Of a stretch of 64,000 nucleotides of DNA, positions 51,899-60,023 are shown piece by piece; the stretch's first letter is position 1, and the number at the start of each line of letters is the position of its first letter. The DNA is from JAOUEA01 sp963821935 (GTDB lineage Bacteria; Actinomycetota; UBA4738; HRBIN12), in assembly GCA_963821935.1 (NCBI GenBank), contig CAWGFM010000005.1:248001-312000 (forward strand). Direction: 5' to 3'. The notes under the pieces are model-generated. The model was not told the DNA's origin. It saw nothing but the letters and a program-made list of their open reading frames with translations, and searched no databases. The translations under genes and the position numbers were made by a program.

Positions 51899-53424
51899 CG
51901 GTGGGCCACCCCGTCGATCGCCTCGGGAAGGTGCGACGCGATGTCGCTCGCCATGGTCCCCTCGCCGAGCGTCCGACCCGCCAGGTACCCCGCGAGCCCA
52001 TGGACGTGGGCACCGGCGGAGGCCGCCTCGGCGGGGTCGAGCCCGCGTGCGAGCAGACCCGCGATCGCACCCGTCAGGACGTCGCCGGAACCGGCAGTCG
52101 CCAGCACGGGGCTCCCGGTCAGGTTGATCCGCACCTGACCCTCGGGTGTCGCGATCAGCGTCCGAGGCCCTTTCAGCAGCGTCACCGCTCCGGTGTCCGC
52201 CGCCAGCCGTCGTGCCACGCCGACGCGGTCCCGCACCACCGCGCTCGAGCTCAGCCCGGTCAGTCGTTCGAACTCTCCCTGGTGGGGAGTGAGGACGGCA
52301 TCGGCCTTCCGGTCCACGATGTCACCGGCCGTTCCGGCGAACGCGGTGAGGCCGTCGGCGTCCAGCACCACCGGCACGGGGCTCTCGCGGACGAGCGCCC
52401 GCACGAAGCCGGCCGTCTCCGCATGCTGCGTGAGACCCGGCCCCAGAGCGAGTGCATCCGCTCGTTCGAGGGCAGCGAGCGCCGGCCCCAGGGCCTCGTC
52501 GGCGACGGTGCCCAGGTCGGTGTCGGGCAGCTCCAGGAACACGGCCTCCGTGAGCGTTGCCTGGACCGCGGGGAGCACGGCGGCCGGCACGGCCACCACG
52601 ACCAATCCGGCCCCGACCCGGGAGGCAGCGCGGGCGATCAGCGACGGCGCTCCGGTCATGTCCCGAGATCCGGCGACGACCACCACGACACCCGAGGCGC
52701 GCTTGTGTGCCTCGAGCGCGCGGTGCGGCATCACGGCGGCCACATCCGCGGGCTCGAGGAGGACGACGTCCGCCGGGAACGCCTCGGCGGCGAAGCCGAT
52801 GTCGACAACGCGGACCGTGCCCGCATGCTCTGCCCCGGGGAACAGGACTGCCCCGAGCTTGGCCGCACCGAAGGTGACGGTGACGTCGGCCCACACGGCC
52901 TCGCCGCCCACCGTTCCCGTGGCTCCATCGACCCCTGACGGGATATCCACCGCCACCACCGGGACCGGCGATGCGTTCAACGATCGGATCGCGGCGGCCC
53001 ATCCGTCCGTGGGCTCACCGTGGAAGCCGGTCCCGAAGAGTGCGTCGATCGCGACGTCGGCGCGGGCGAGCTCACGGTCCAGGGACAGGGCCTCGAACGG
53101 TGCGGGCGATAGGTACACCTCACGCAGCCGCGCGCCGTTCGTGGACGCTGGCTCGCGGGCCACATCGATCGTCTCCATCGTGACGACGTGCACCCGCATC
53201 CCTCGCCGCGCTAGGTGCCTCGCGGCGACGAACCCGTCCCCTCCGTTGTTGCCTGTGCCGCAGACGACCACGGCTCGACGTCCGTAGGCGCCACCGCCGA
53301 CCTCCACGGCGGCTCGTGCGACGGCGGCCCCGGCGCGCTCCATCAACGTCGCGGCCACCACCCCGGATGCCTGGGTCCGACGGTCCAGCTCCATGGCCTG
53401 CTGTGGACCGAGGACCGGCTTCAA
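51895..53424 (-). CDS. nnr: Bifunctional NAD(P)H-hydrate epimerase / ADP-dependent NAD(P)H-hydrate dehydratase
   Basis: Repairs hydrated NAD(P)H. The 509-residue protein has an N-terminal epimerase domain (AVVVCGTGNNGGDGFVAARH, VAVDIPSGVDGATG) and a C-terminal ribokinase-like dehydratase domain (VVVVAGSRDMTGAPSLIARA, DADGLTAFAG, LTPHQGEFERLTG, VLATAGSGDVLTGAIAGLLA). The start is a TTG at 53424 that overlaps the acpS stop (TTGA), giving MKPVLGPQQAMELDRRT. Both activities are expected because both motif sets are intact. Confidence 0.95.
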   Translation of the reverse strand: MKPVLGPQQAMELDRRTQASGVVAATLMERAGAAVARAAVEVGGGAYGRRAVVVCGTGNNGGDGFVAARHLARRGMRVHVVTMETIDVAREPASTNGARLREVYLSPAPFEALSLDRELARADVAIDALFGTGFHGEPTDGWAAAIRSLNASPVPVVAVDIPSGVDGATGTVGGEAVWADVTVTFGAAKLGAVLFPGAEHAGTVRVVDIGFAAEAFPADVVLLEPADVAAVMPHRALEAHKRASGVVVVVAGSRDMTGAPSLIARAASRVGAGLVVVAVPAAVLPAVQATLTEAVFLELPDTDLGTVADEALGPALAALERADALALGPGLTQHAETAGFVRALVRESPVPVVLDADGLTAFAGTAGDIVDRKADAVLTPHQGEFERLTGLSSSAVVRDRVGVARRLAADTGAVTLLKGPRTLIATPEGQVRINLTGSPVLATAGSGDVLTGAIAGLLARGLDPAEAASAGAHVHGLAGYLAGRTLGEGTMASDIASHLPEAIDGVAHR

Positions 53425-53807
53425 CGGGATCGATCCTCACGCACGGCGATCGCGAACGACACGGCGTTGGTCCTCTCATGCGTGAATGTGATCAGGACCT
53501 TCGACACGCCCAGGGCGTCGGCCCGGCGTTTGGCGTTGCCCGCCAGCTCGATCGCAGGGGCTCCGCTCGGGTGGCGCGCCACGCTGATGTCGTGCCACCG
53601 CTTGCCGCGGTACCCGCCCAGCGCCTTGATCGTCGCTTCCCGCGCTGCGAATCTGCCCGCGTAGGATTCGGCGGGCCGAGCTTTCCCGTCGCAGTACGCG
53701 ATCTCTGCCGGCGTGAACACCCGGTCTCGCATGGTGGGGTGCCGAGTCAACGCACGCTCCATTCGAGCGATCTCGCAGATGTCGACGCCGAGCCCGACGA
53801 TCTCCAC
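53421..53807 (-). CDS. acpS: Holo-[acyl-carrier-protein] synthase
   Basis: Transfers phosphopantetheine from CoA to acyl carrier protein. The 128-residue protein has the Mg-binding VGLGVDICEIARMERAL (Asp9) and GRFAAREATIKALGG (Glu near residue 57), with a typical WHDISV and a C-terminal strand SFAIAV. The start is the GTG at 53807, 6 nt after a TAAGCT box, which suggests a leaderless promoter for the whole acpS-to-tsaD run. Confidence 0.95.
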   Translation of the reverse strand: MEIVGLGVDICEIARMERALTRHPTMRDRVFTPAEIAYCDGKARPAESYAGRFAAREATIKALGGYRGKRWHDISVARHPSGAPAIELAGNAKRRADALGVSKVLITFTHERTNAVSFAIAVREDRSR

Positions 53808-53813
53808 CCCGCT

Positions 53814-53819
53814 AGCTTA
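53814..53819 (-). promoter_or_regulatory. Candidate -10 box (TAAGCT) before acpS
   Basis: TAAGCT then 6 nt then the GTG of acpS on the minus strand, the same layout as before pcrA and the sortase gene. Confidence 0.45.
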
Positions 53820-53877
53820 GAGGCCGTGGCCGCCGGGAGCCGTTGGGCCTTGGCCGGCCGATGCTCGGTACGAACGC

Positions 53878-55710
53878 CTACTCGACCGTGACGCTCTTGG
53901 CGAGGTTGCGGGGCTGGTCGACATCGCAGCCTCGGAGCGTGGCGACGTGGTAGGCCAGCAGCTGCAGGGGCACCGTGACGATCACCGGCGACAGGAGCTC
54001 GGGCGTCGCGGGCACCTCCAGCACATGATCGGCGAACCCGGCGATCTGTTCATCGCCCTCGGTCGCCACCGCGATCACGACCGCGCCCCGAGCACGCACC
54101 TCCTGGATGTTCGAGAGCATCTTCGGATAGATGTGGCATCGGGTCGCCACCGCGACCACGGGGACGCCGTCTTCGATCAACGCGATCGTGCCGTGCTTGA
54201 GCTCGCCAGCGGCCTGCCCTTCGGCGTGGATGTAGCTGAGCTCCTTCATCTTGAGCGCGCCCTCCAGCGCAGCTGGGTAGCCCGTATGCCGCCCGATGTA
54301 CACGATGTCGCGCGCGTTCTGATACCGCTCCGCCAGCTCGCGGACCTGCCGATCGAGGGCGATCGCTCGGCTCACCTGCTCGGGCAACCGATCCAGGTCG
54401 GCCATGATCTCCGCGATCTCCTCGGGGAACTTCGTGCCGCGCACCTGCGCGAGGTAGAGGGCCATCAGGTACTGCGACACCATCTGGGTGGCGAAGGTCT
54501 TGGTGGCGGCCACGCAGATCTCGGGGCCCGCGTGCGTGTAGAGGACACCATCAGCTTCGCGAGCCAGCGAGGATCCCACGGTGTTGGTGATGGCGATGAC
54601 CTGCGAACCCTGCCGGCGTGCGTGCCTGGCCGCCTCCAAGGTGTCGATCGTCTCGCCAGACTGGCTCACCGCCACGGTGAGGGTGTCCGGTCCCAGCACC
54701 GGGTCGCGGTAACGGAACTCACTGGCGATCTCGATCTCCACCGGCAGGCGGGTCCAGTGCTCGATCGCGTACTTGGCGACCAGGCCCGAATGGAACGCCG
54801 TCCCGCAGGCCACCACGAACACCTTGGTCACCTCGCGCAGGACGTCGTCGCTGATGTGCAGCTCATCGAGCGCGAGCCGGCCACCCACCACACGGCCGAC
54901 CAGGGTGTCGCGGATCGCGTCCGGCTGCTCGTCGATCTCCTTGCGCATGAAGGTGTCGTAGCCGCCCTTCTGCGCACGCGCGACGTCCCAGTCCACGGTG
55001 ATCGGCGACGGCGACAGCGGAGCGCCCTCGAAGTCCGTGAACGTGGCGCCGTCGCGACGAACCTCGACCATCATCCCTTCGTCCACCGGGACCACGGTCC
55101 TGGTCCGGTCGAGGAGCGCGGGGATGTCGGAGGCCAGGAGCGTTTCGCCATCGCCGAGCCCGACCACCAACGGTGACGACACCTTCACGCCCACCAGCAG
55201 GTCGGGCTCGTCGATGGCGCACACGACCAGTGAGTACGCGCCTTCGAGCTCACCGACGGCGGATCGCACGGCGTCGGTGAGGGTGGTACCCGCGCGGGAA
55301 AGCTTGGATTCGATCAGGTGAGCGATGCATTCCGTGTCGGTCTCCGAGACCAGGGTGTGGCCTTCCTTGTCCAGCCGATCGCGCAGACCTTGGAAGTTCT
55401 CGATGATGCCGTTGTGGATCACGGCGATCCGTCCTCGACAATCCAGGTGCGGGTGGGCGTTGCGATCCGTGGGAGAACCGTGGGTCGCCCAGCGGGTGTG
55501 TCCCATGCCGACCCGCCCTCCGGGGCTGCCTTCGGTGACCAGGGCTGCCTCGAGCTCCGAGAGCTTCCCGGCTCGCTTGAGGACCGCGAGACCGTCACCC
55601 ATCACGGCGATGCCCGCGGAGTCATAACCCCGATACTCGAGCCTCCGGAGACCTTCGATGACGATCGGAAGCGCCTCGTCGGGGCCAACGTAGCCGACGA
55701 TGCCACACAT
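53878..55710 (-). CDS. glmS: Glutamine-fructose-6-phosphate aminotransferase
   Basis: First committed step of UDP-GlcNAc synthesis. The 610-residue protein starts MCGIVGYVGPDEA, with the N-terminal Cys nucleophile exposed after Met removal. The glutaminase domain has GHTRWATHGSPTDRNAHPH. Two SIS domains follow, with VVACGTAFHSGLVAKYAIEH, TVAVSQSGETIDTLEA and VYIGRHTGYPAALEGALKMK. The end LAKSVTVE matches the family tail. No glmS ribozyme is visible upstream; the leader is only about 8 nt, since a TAGGGT box lies just before the ATG. Confidence 0.97.
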   Translation of the reverse strand: MCGIVGYVGPDEALPIVIEGLRRLEYRGYDSAGIAVMGDGLAVLKRAGKLSELEAALVTEGSPGGRVGMGHTRWATHGSPTDRNAHPHLDCRGRIAVIHNGIIENFQGLRDRLDKEGHTLVSETDTECIAHLIESKLSRAGTTLTDAVRSAVGELEGAYSLVVCAIDEPDLLVGVKVSSPLVVGLGDGETLLASDIPALLDRTRTVVPVDEGMMVEVRRDGATFTDFEGAPLSPSPITVDWDVARAQKGGYDTFMRKEIDEQPDAIRDTLVGRVVGGRLALDELHISDDVLREVTKVFVVACGTAFHSGLVAKYAIEHWTRLPVEIEIASEFRYRDPVLGPDTLTVAVSQSGETIDTLEAARHARRQGSQVIAITNTVGSSLAREADGVLYTHAGPEICVAATKTFATQMVSQYLMALYLAQVRGTKFPEEIAEIMADLDRLPEQVSRAIALDRQVRELAERYQNARDIVYIGRHTGYPAALEGALKMKELSYIHAEGQAAGELKHGTIALIEDGVPVVAVATRCHIYPKMLSNIQEVRARGAVVIAVATEGDEQIAGFADHVLEVPATPELLSPVIVTVPLQLLAYHVATLRGCDVDQPRNLAKSVTVE

Positions 55711-55718
55711 ACAGGAAG

Positions 55719-55724
55719 ACCCTA
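55719..55724 (-). promoter_or_regulatory. Candidate -10 box (TAGGGT) before glmS
   Basis: TAGGGT followed by 8 nt and the glmS ATG on the minus strand; this leaves no room for a 5' leader or ribozyme. Confidence 0.4.
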
Positions 55725-55758
55725 ACAGCGGGTCGTCACGAGGCGGTCGAACGTCGCT

Positions 55759-57093
55759 TCAGGAGCCGCCCAACGACCCGCGGACGGCGCCCGCGATCGA
55801 CTCAGCGTGCTCGCTCGCCAGGTCCTCGGTCTGAGCTTCGACCATCACGCGTACCAGCGGCTCGGTGCCCGACGCGCGCACCAAGACACGCCCTTCCTCG
55901 CCCAACGCTCCTTCCGAGGCCTCCACCGCCTCCCAGACCGAGACGGCTTCGGCCAAGCCGTCACGGTCCCGAACCTCGATGTTGATGAGCCGCTGCGGGT
56001 ACCGGGTCATGATGGCTGCCAGGTCCTTGATCGTTCGGCCGGTCCGGGCCGCCAACGACAGGAAGCGCACCGCCGTCAACAGACCGTCGCCCGTCGAGGC
56101 GTGCTGCCGGAAGATCACGTGACCCGACTGCTCACCGCCCAGCACCGCTCCGGTCCGGAGCATCTCTTCCAGCACGGATCGGTCGCCGACCCTGGAGGAG
56201 ACGACATCGATGCCCGCCAACCGCATCGCGTGATGGAAGCCCAGGTTGGCCATCACCGTGGTCACGACGGTGCTGCCGGACTCCGTGTCCTGCTCTTTGA
56301 GAGCGACCGCGCACGCCGCCAGTACCTGATCACCGTCGACGATGAACCCCGAGGCGTCGGCGAACAAGGCCCGATCCGCGTCACCGTCGAGCGAGACACC
56401 GGCATCGGCCCCGCGCCGCACGACCTCGGCCGCCACGACCTCGGGGTAGAGCGCTCCGCAGGCCTCGTTGATGTTCGCGCCGTCCGGTTCGGCGTTGATC
56501 GCGTGGACCACGGCGCCGAGACGGCGGAACAGCTCGGGCGCCGCGTCCGAGGCGGCGCCGTTCGCGCAGTCGACCACCACAGCCAGGCCATCGAGCGGCG
56601 CCTCGGCAGCGTCCATCAGATGCGCCAGGTATCGCTCGTGCTGGTCACCGATCGTGAGGATCCGTCCGCTCGGCTCGGCCGGCGCCGAGGGATCGCGCAC
56701 GGCGACTTCGATCTCATCCTCGATCACGTCGGCCAGCTTCATGCCGTGAGCGTCGAAGAACTTGATGCCGTTGTACTCGGGGGGGTTGTGGGAGGCAGAG
56801 ATCACCGCTCCTGACGAGGCCTGCATGTCGATCGTCATGAATGCGATCGCAGGGGTGGGCACCACACCGGCGATCACGGCGTCACCGCCGGCTATGCGGA
56901 TGCCCTCCACCAACGCGTCCTCGAGCCATTCCCCGGAGGCACGGGGATCCCGGCCCACCACCACCGTCGGGTGTGGATGTCCGTGACGCCCCAGCACGAG
57001 GACGGCGGCCCGACCGAGCCCGAAGGCCAGCTCCCTGGTCAGCTCGGATCCCGCGAGTCCACGAACCCCGTCGGTGCCGAACAAGCGTGCCAT
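55759..57093 (-). CDS. glmM: Phosphoglucosamine mutase
   Basis: Converts glucosamine-6-P to glucosamine-1-P for peptidoglycan precursors. The 444-residue protein starts MARLFGTDGVRGLAGSELT. It has the phosphoserine loop AVISASHNPPEYNGIKFF near residue 100, the metal loop SLDGDADRALFAD near 235, LGGEQSGHVIF near 320 and the C-terminal phosphate-binding RASGTEPLVRVMVEA. It lies 48 bp upstream of glmS, in the order of substrate flow. A TAGCCT box 9 nt before the ATG suggests its own promoter. Confidence 0.97.
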   Translation of the reverse strand: MARLFGTDGVRGLAGSELTRELAFGLGRAAVLVLGRHGHPHPTVVVGRDPRASGEWLEDALVEGIRIAGGDAVIAGVVPTPAIAFMTIDMQASSGAVISASHNPPEYNGIKFFDAHGMKLADVIEDEIEVAVRDPSAPAEPSGRILTIGDQHERYLAHLMDAAEAPLDGLAVVVDCANGAASDAAPELFRRLGAVVHAINAEPDGANINEACGALYPEVVAAEVVRRGADAGVSLDGDADRALFADASGFIVDGDQVLAACAVALKEQDTESGSTVVTTVMANLGFHHAMRLAGIDVVSSRVGDRSVLEEMLRTGAVLGGEQSGHVIFRQHASTGDGLLTAVRFLSLAARTGRTIKDLAAIMTRYPQRLINIEVRDRDGLAEAVSVWEAVEASEGALGEEGRVLVRASGTEPLVRVMVEAQTEDLASEHAESIAGAVRGSLGGS

Positions 57094-57163
57094 CAGCCGT
57101 GAAGGCTACTCCACCCCGCGGAAGCCGTACGCACGTTCGGGTCGGACATGCGAACATGCACGC

Positions 57164-57442
57164 ATGAGCAAAGAAGGACCGGTCCAGGTCTACGCGAGTG
57201 CCGACACCACCGACGGCCTGTTGATGCAGGGCAGGCTCGAGACCGAAGGCATCCCGGTGATGTTGAAGGGCGAGTCCGAGGGCCCCTATCGCATGGGCCC
57301 CACGTACCTCTGGGTGGCCGCCGAGCACGAAGTCGATGCGCGCGCGATCGTCGAGGCGGTTCGAGCGGGCGCCTACGCCCTGGCCGACGATGCCGACGTC
57401 ACGAGGTTCGAGACCGAGGACGAGGACGCGACCTCGCGCTGA
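57164..57442 (+). CDS. DUF2007-type small signal-transduction-like protein
   Basis: A 92-residue protein that resembles DUF2007. It has VQVYASADTTDGLLMQGRLE, in which substrate-side changes of a ferredoxin-like fold are typical, then TEGIPVMLKGESEG and LWVAAEHEVDARAIVEAVRA. The last 15 residues are acidic. The family is named for putative signal transduction but has no proven activity. The start ATG at 57164 (MSKEGPVQV) is chosen over an upstream ATG at 57074, which would overlap the divergent glmM start. It converges with the rtcB-like gene. Confidence 0.8.
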   Translation: MSKEGPVQVYASADTTDGLLMQGRLETEGIPVMLKGESEGPYRMGPTYLWVAAEHEVDARAIVEAVRAGAYALADDADVTRFETEDEDATSR

Positions 57443-57454
57443 GCAACCGGCGGC

Positions 57455-58657
57455 TCACGATCGATCTCCGCCCGTGCGCTTGCGCTCCCTGATGCGCTCG
57501 ACCCCTTTGTAGTTGGCGAGTGCCGAGAGCTCATGCTCGATCTGCACCAGGTCCGCCTGGTCGCGCATGACCTGATCGATCGGCTTGTAGGCATCGGGAT
57601 GCTCGTCCAGCAAGGCATGCGCGTCCGATGCCTGCCACGAACGACCGGCCATCTGGTCCTCGAGCGACTCGACGGACAACGTGGTGCGAGCCTTGGTCCG
57701 ACTCATCCGACGCCCGGCACCGTGGGAGGACGACCGATACGAGGCATCGTTGCCCAGGCCGCGCACCACGTAGGAACGTTGCCCCATGCTGCCCGGGATC
57801 AAGCCGCGCGAGCCCACGCCGGCGTGGATGGCGCCCTTCCGGGTGATCCATAGCCGGCGGCCATCGAACTCTTCGAGCTCCGTGTAGTTGTGGTGGCAGT
57901 TCACCTCGTCGGTCGGCGTCAGCTCCCGCCCCAGCATCACCTCGAGCTGCCGGTGGGTGGCGACCAGCATGAGCCGTCGGTTCTCGCCCGCGTAGGCCTG
58001 GGACCACGCCAGGTCTCGGATGTAGGCGTCGAACTCCGGGCTCCCCTGCTGGAGCCAGGCCAACTCGGGATCCTCCAGCTGCGTGCCGAGTCCGGCGTGC
58101 AGTCGCTTCGCCGTCTTGGTGTGCAAGGTCGCCAGCTTGTTGCCTCCACCACGAGAGCCGGAGTGCAGCAGGATCCAGACCCAACCGTCCTGGTCGCCGG
58201 CCAGCTCGATGAAATGGTTGCCAGAACCCAGCGTGCCGAGCTGGATGGCTGCCCGCTCGTGGTCGGCAAGCGTCGGCGGCGGCGGGTGCTTCGCGAGCCA
58301 GGCCCTCGCCTCGTCCGATGCCTCGCCGTGCCAACGTCCGAGCCCGGCCGGGACGGCCCGGCGCATGCGGTCCACCCAAGCGTCCAGCCCCGCGTCAGGA
58401 AGCTGGTCGGCGCGGATCCGAAGGCGCCGCGCCGCCATGCCACACCCGATGTCGACCCCGACGGCCGATGGGATGACGGCAGTCTCGGTGGGGATCACCG
58501 ACCCGATCGTGGCGCCCATGCCCAGATGGGCGTCCGGCATCAGGGCGATGGGACCGGCCAGGATGGGCAGCCGCGCGGTTCGCGCCGCCTGCTCGGCGGT
58601 CACGTCGTCCAATTCGCTTGCCCAGCTCAGCACGCCGGGCGCGATCTCTCGGGGCAT
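57455..58657 (-). CDS. rtcB: RtcB family RNA ligase
   Basis: GTP- and Mn-dependent RNA ligase that joins 2',3'-cyclic phosphate or 3'-phosphate to 5'-OH ends. The 400-residue protein has MPDAHLGMGATIGSVI, the metal-ligand VGVDIGCGMAARRL (Cys), GSGNHFIEL, the HSGSRGGGN loop, NCHHNY and SSSHGAGRRMSRTKA, which contains the guanylylated His region. RtcB proteins of this shorter type may act in RNA repair rather than tRNA splicing. The start has a strong AAGGAGGT ribosome-binding site. It is the last gene of the rplM-rpsI direction. Confidence 0.93.
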   Translation of the reverse strand: MPREIAPGVLSWASELDDVTAEQAARTARLPILAGPIALMPDAHLGMGATIGSVIPTETAVIPSAVGVDIGCGMAARRLRIRADQLPDAGLDAWVDRMRRAVPAGLGRWHGEASDEARAWLAKHPPPPTLADHERAAIQLGTLGSGNHFIELAGDQDGWVWILLHSGSRGGGNKLATLHTKTAKRLHAGLGTQLEDPELAWLQQGSPEFDAYIRDLAWSQAYAGENRRLMLVATHRQLEVMLGRELTPTDEVNCHHNYTELEEFDGRRLWITRKGAIHAGVGSRGLIPGSMGQRSYVVRGLGNDASYRSSSHGAGRRMSRTKARTTLSVESLEDQMAGRSWQASDAHALLDEHPDAYKPIDQVMRDQADLVQIEHELSALANYKGVERIRERKRTGGDRS

Positions 58658-58716
58658 GGGGTCCGACCTCCTTGATATGCGTCTTCGAGCCCGCAGGCCC
58701 GGAGTGCTTCAGGAGA

Positions 58717-59112
58717 TCAGCGCTTCGAGTACTGCGGGGCCTTCCTGGCCTTCTTGAGGCCGTACTTGCGACGTTCCTTCTCACGCGCATCGCGCGTGAG
58801 GTAGCCCTCGGCTTTGAGCTGGGCCCGCAGACCGGGATCCAGCTCGATGAGGGCTCGGGCGATGCCCAACCGGATCGCTCCCGCCTGCCCGCTGATGCCA
58901 CCGCCCTTGATCGTGGCCACGACGTCGAAATCCTTCTCGCGGCCGACCACCCGCAGGGGTGATTGCGCGACCATGCGATGGACGCGCGTCGGGAAATAGT
59001 CCTCCAGATCGCGGCCGTTGACGTCGAACTCACCGGTGCCGGGCACCAGGCGCACGCGGGCCACCGCTTCCTTGCGGCGTCCTGTGATGATCGTTGCTGG
59101 GGTCAGGGCCAC
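58717..59112 (-). CDS. rpsI: 30S ribosomal protein S9
   Basis: uS9, whose C-terminal tail reaches the P-site tRNA. The 131-residue protein has TGRRKEAVARVRLVPGTGEF, VVATIKGGGISGQAGAIRLG, and a tail ending RRKYGLKKARKAPQYSKR, the invariant S9 end. It follows rplM after 4 nt, the universal rplM-rpsI operon. Confidence 0.98.
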   Translation of the reverse strand: MALTPATIITGRRKEAVARVRLVPGTGEFDVNGRDLEDYFPTRVHRMVAQSPLRVVGREKDFDVVATIKGGGISGQAGAIRLGIARALIELDPGLRAQLKAEGYLTRDAREKERRKYGLKKARKAPQYSKR

Positions 59113-59116
59113 GAAC

Positions 59117-59932
59117 TTACTCCTCGGAGGTCGTCTCGGACGCCGGCGTGCTCGACGTCTCCTCGTTCTCGGTTGTCTTCGCCGCGGCAGGCTTCTTCGC
59201 GGCAGGCTTCTTGGTCGTCGTGGGCTTCTTCGTGGTCTTCTTGGCTGCGCTCGTCTTCTTGGCTGCGCTCGTCTTCTTCGCTGTTGGCTTCTTCGCGGTC
59301 GTCTTCTTGGCCGTTGGCTTCTTCTTGGCTGTGGTCTTCTTGGCCGTCGACTTCTTCTTGGCTGCGGTCTTGTCGGCCGTGGTCTCCTCCGTGGGACCTT
59401 CGGGCTCCGCGGGCTCCGGCTCGGTAGTCGGCTCGTCCCTCACCAGACGCCGGCTCGTCCCTTTGACGGCGGGCGAGGGCAAGCCCTCCCACATCGGGGG
59501 CTGGCCGAAGGTGTAGTCGACCGGCTGTTGGGCTCCGTGCGGGTGCTGTGCGCCGGCGACGACGTGCAGCTTCTTGATCATGGTTCGGCCCAGACGGTTC
59601 TTGGGCAGCATGCCCCGGACGGCCTTCTCCACGGCGAACACCGGCCGGGTCGCGAGCAGCTCGTCGTAGCGGATCCCGGTGATGCCGCCTGGGTAGCCGG
59701 AATGCCGGTAGGCGACCTTCTTCAGCTCCTTGCCGCCGGTCAGCTCCACCTTGTCTGCATTGATCACGATCACGTGATCGCCGGTGTCCATGTGCGGCGC
59801 GAAGATGGGCTTGTGCTTGCCCCGCAGCAGCGCCGCGACTTCAGACGCGACGCGACCCAGCACCCGTCCACTGGCGTCGACGACGTACCAACGCCGCTCG
59901 ATGTGCTCAGGCTTCGGAGAGTAGGTCTTCAT
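59117..59932 (-). CDS. rplM: 50S ribosomal protein L13 with long Lys/Ala/Thr-rich tail
   Basis: uL13, an early assembly protein of the large subunit. The first ~150 residues are normal: MKTYSPKPEHIERRWYVVDA, ASEVAALLRGKHKPIF, DHVIVINADKVELTGGK, YRHSGYPGGI and VRGMLPKNRLGR. Bacterial L13 is usually about 145 residues; here 271. Residues 165-185 are acidic (TTEPEPAEPEGPTEETTAD). Residues 186-255 are repeats of AAKKT/TAKKT/AKKP like a histone H1 or HU tail. The end is acidic Ser/Thr-rich. The tail is in frame and continuous with the 4-nt link to rpsI, so it is probably real. DNA or rRNA binding is inferred from charge. Confidence 0.96.
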   Translation of the reverse strand: MKTYSPKPEHIERRWYVVDASGRVLGRVASEVAALLRGKHKPIFAPHMDTGDHVIVINADKVELTGGKELKKVAYRHSGYPGGITGIRYDELLATRPVFAVEKAVRGMLPKNRLGRTMIKKLHVVAGAQHPHGAQQPVDYTFGQPPMWEGLPSPAVKGTSRRLVRDEPTTEPEPAEPEGPTEETTADKTAAKKKSTAKKTTAKKKPTAKKTTAKKPTAKKTSAAKKTSAAKKTTKKPTTTKKPAAKKPAAAKTTENEETSSTPASETTSEE

Positions 59933-59954
59933 GAGGGTCTTCCGTACGTGGATA

Positions 59955-59974
59955 TCGGCCAGGAGCCTGGCCGA
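59955..59974 (-). ncRNA. rplM 5'-leader hairpin
   Basis: TCGGCCAG-GCTC-CTGGCCGA: a perfect 8-bp stem with a 4-nt loop, beginning 6 nt after the -10 box and ending 22 nt before the rplM start. It would be the 5' end of the mRNA. L13 leaders that bind the protein are known in other bacteria; that this is one is inference. Confidence 0.45.
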
Positions 59975-59980
59975 CGCACC

Positions 59981-60010
59981 AGACTACCTGCGGCGCTCCG
60001 GACGCGTCAA
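59981..60010 (-). promoter_or_regulatory. Promoter of rplM-rpsI
   Basis: On the minus strand TTGACG, 18 bp, TAGTCT. This gives the rplM-rpsI genes a start of their own, separate from the upstream truA. Confidence 0.65.
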
Positions 60011-60023
60011 AGGCGGGACCTGC

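Noticed and set aside
55711..55758. glmS ribozyme or riboswitch upstream of glmS
   Set aside because: Only 48 bp separate glmM and glmS and a -10-like box lies 8 nt before the start, so there is no room for the ribozyme.
59180..59370. Possible tandem-repeat array or CRISPR-like repeats
   Set aside because: The repeats are short, in frame and encode the AAKKT units of L13; there are no spacers. I saw no CRISPR array in the window.
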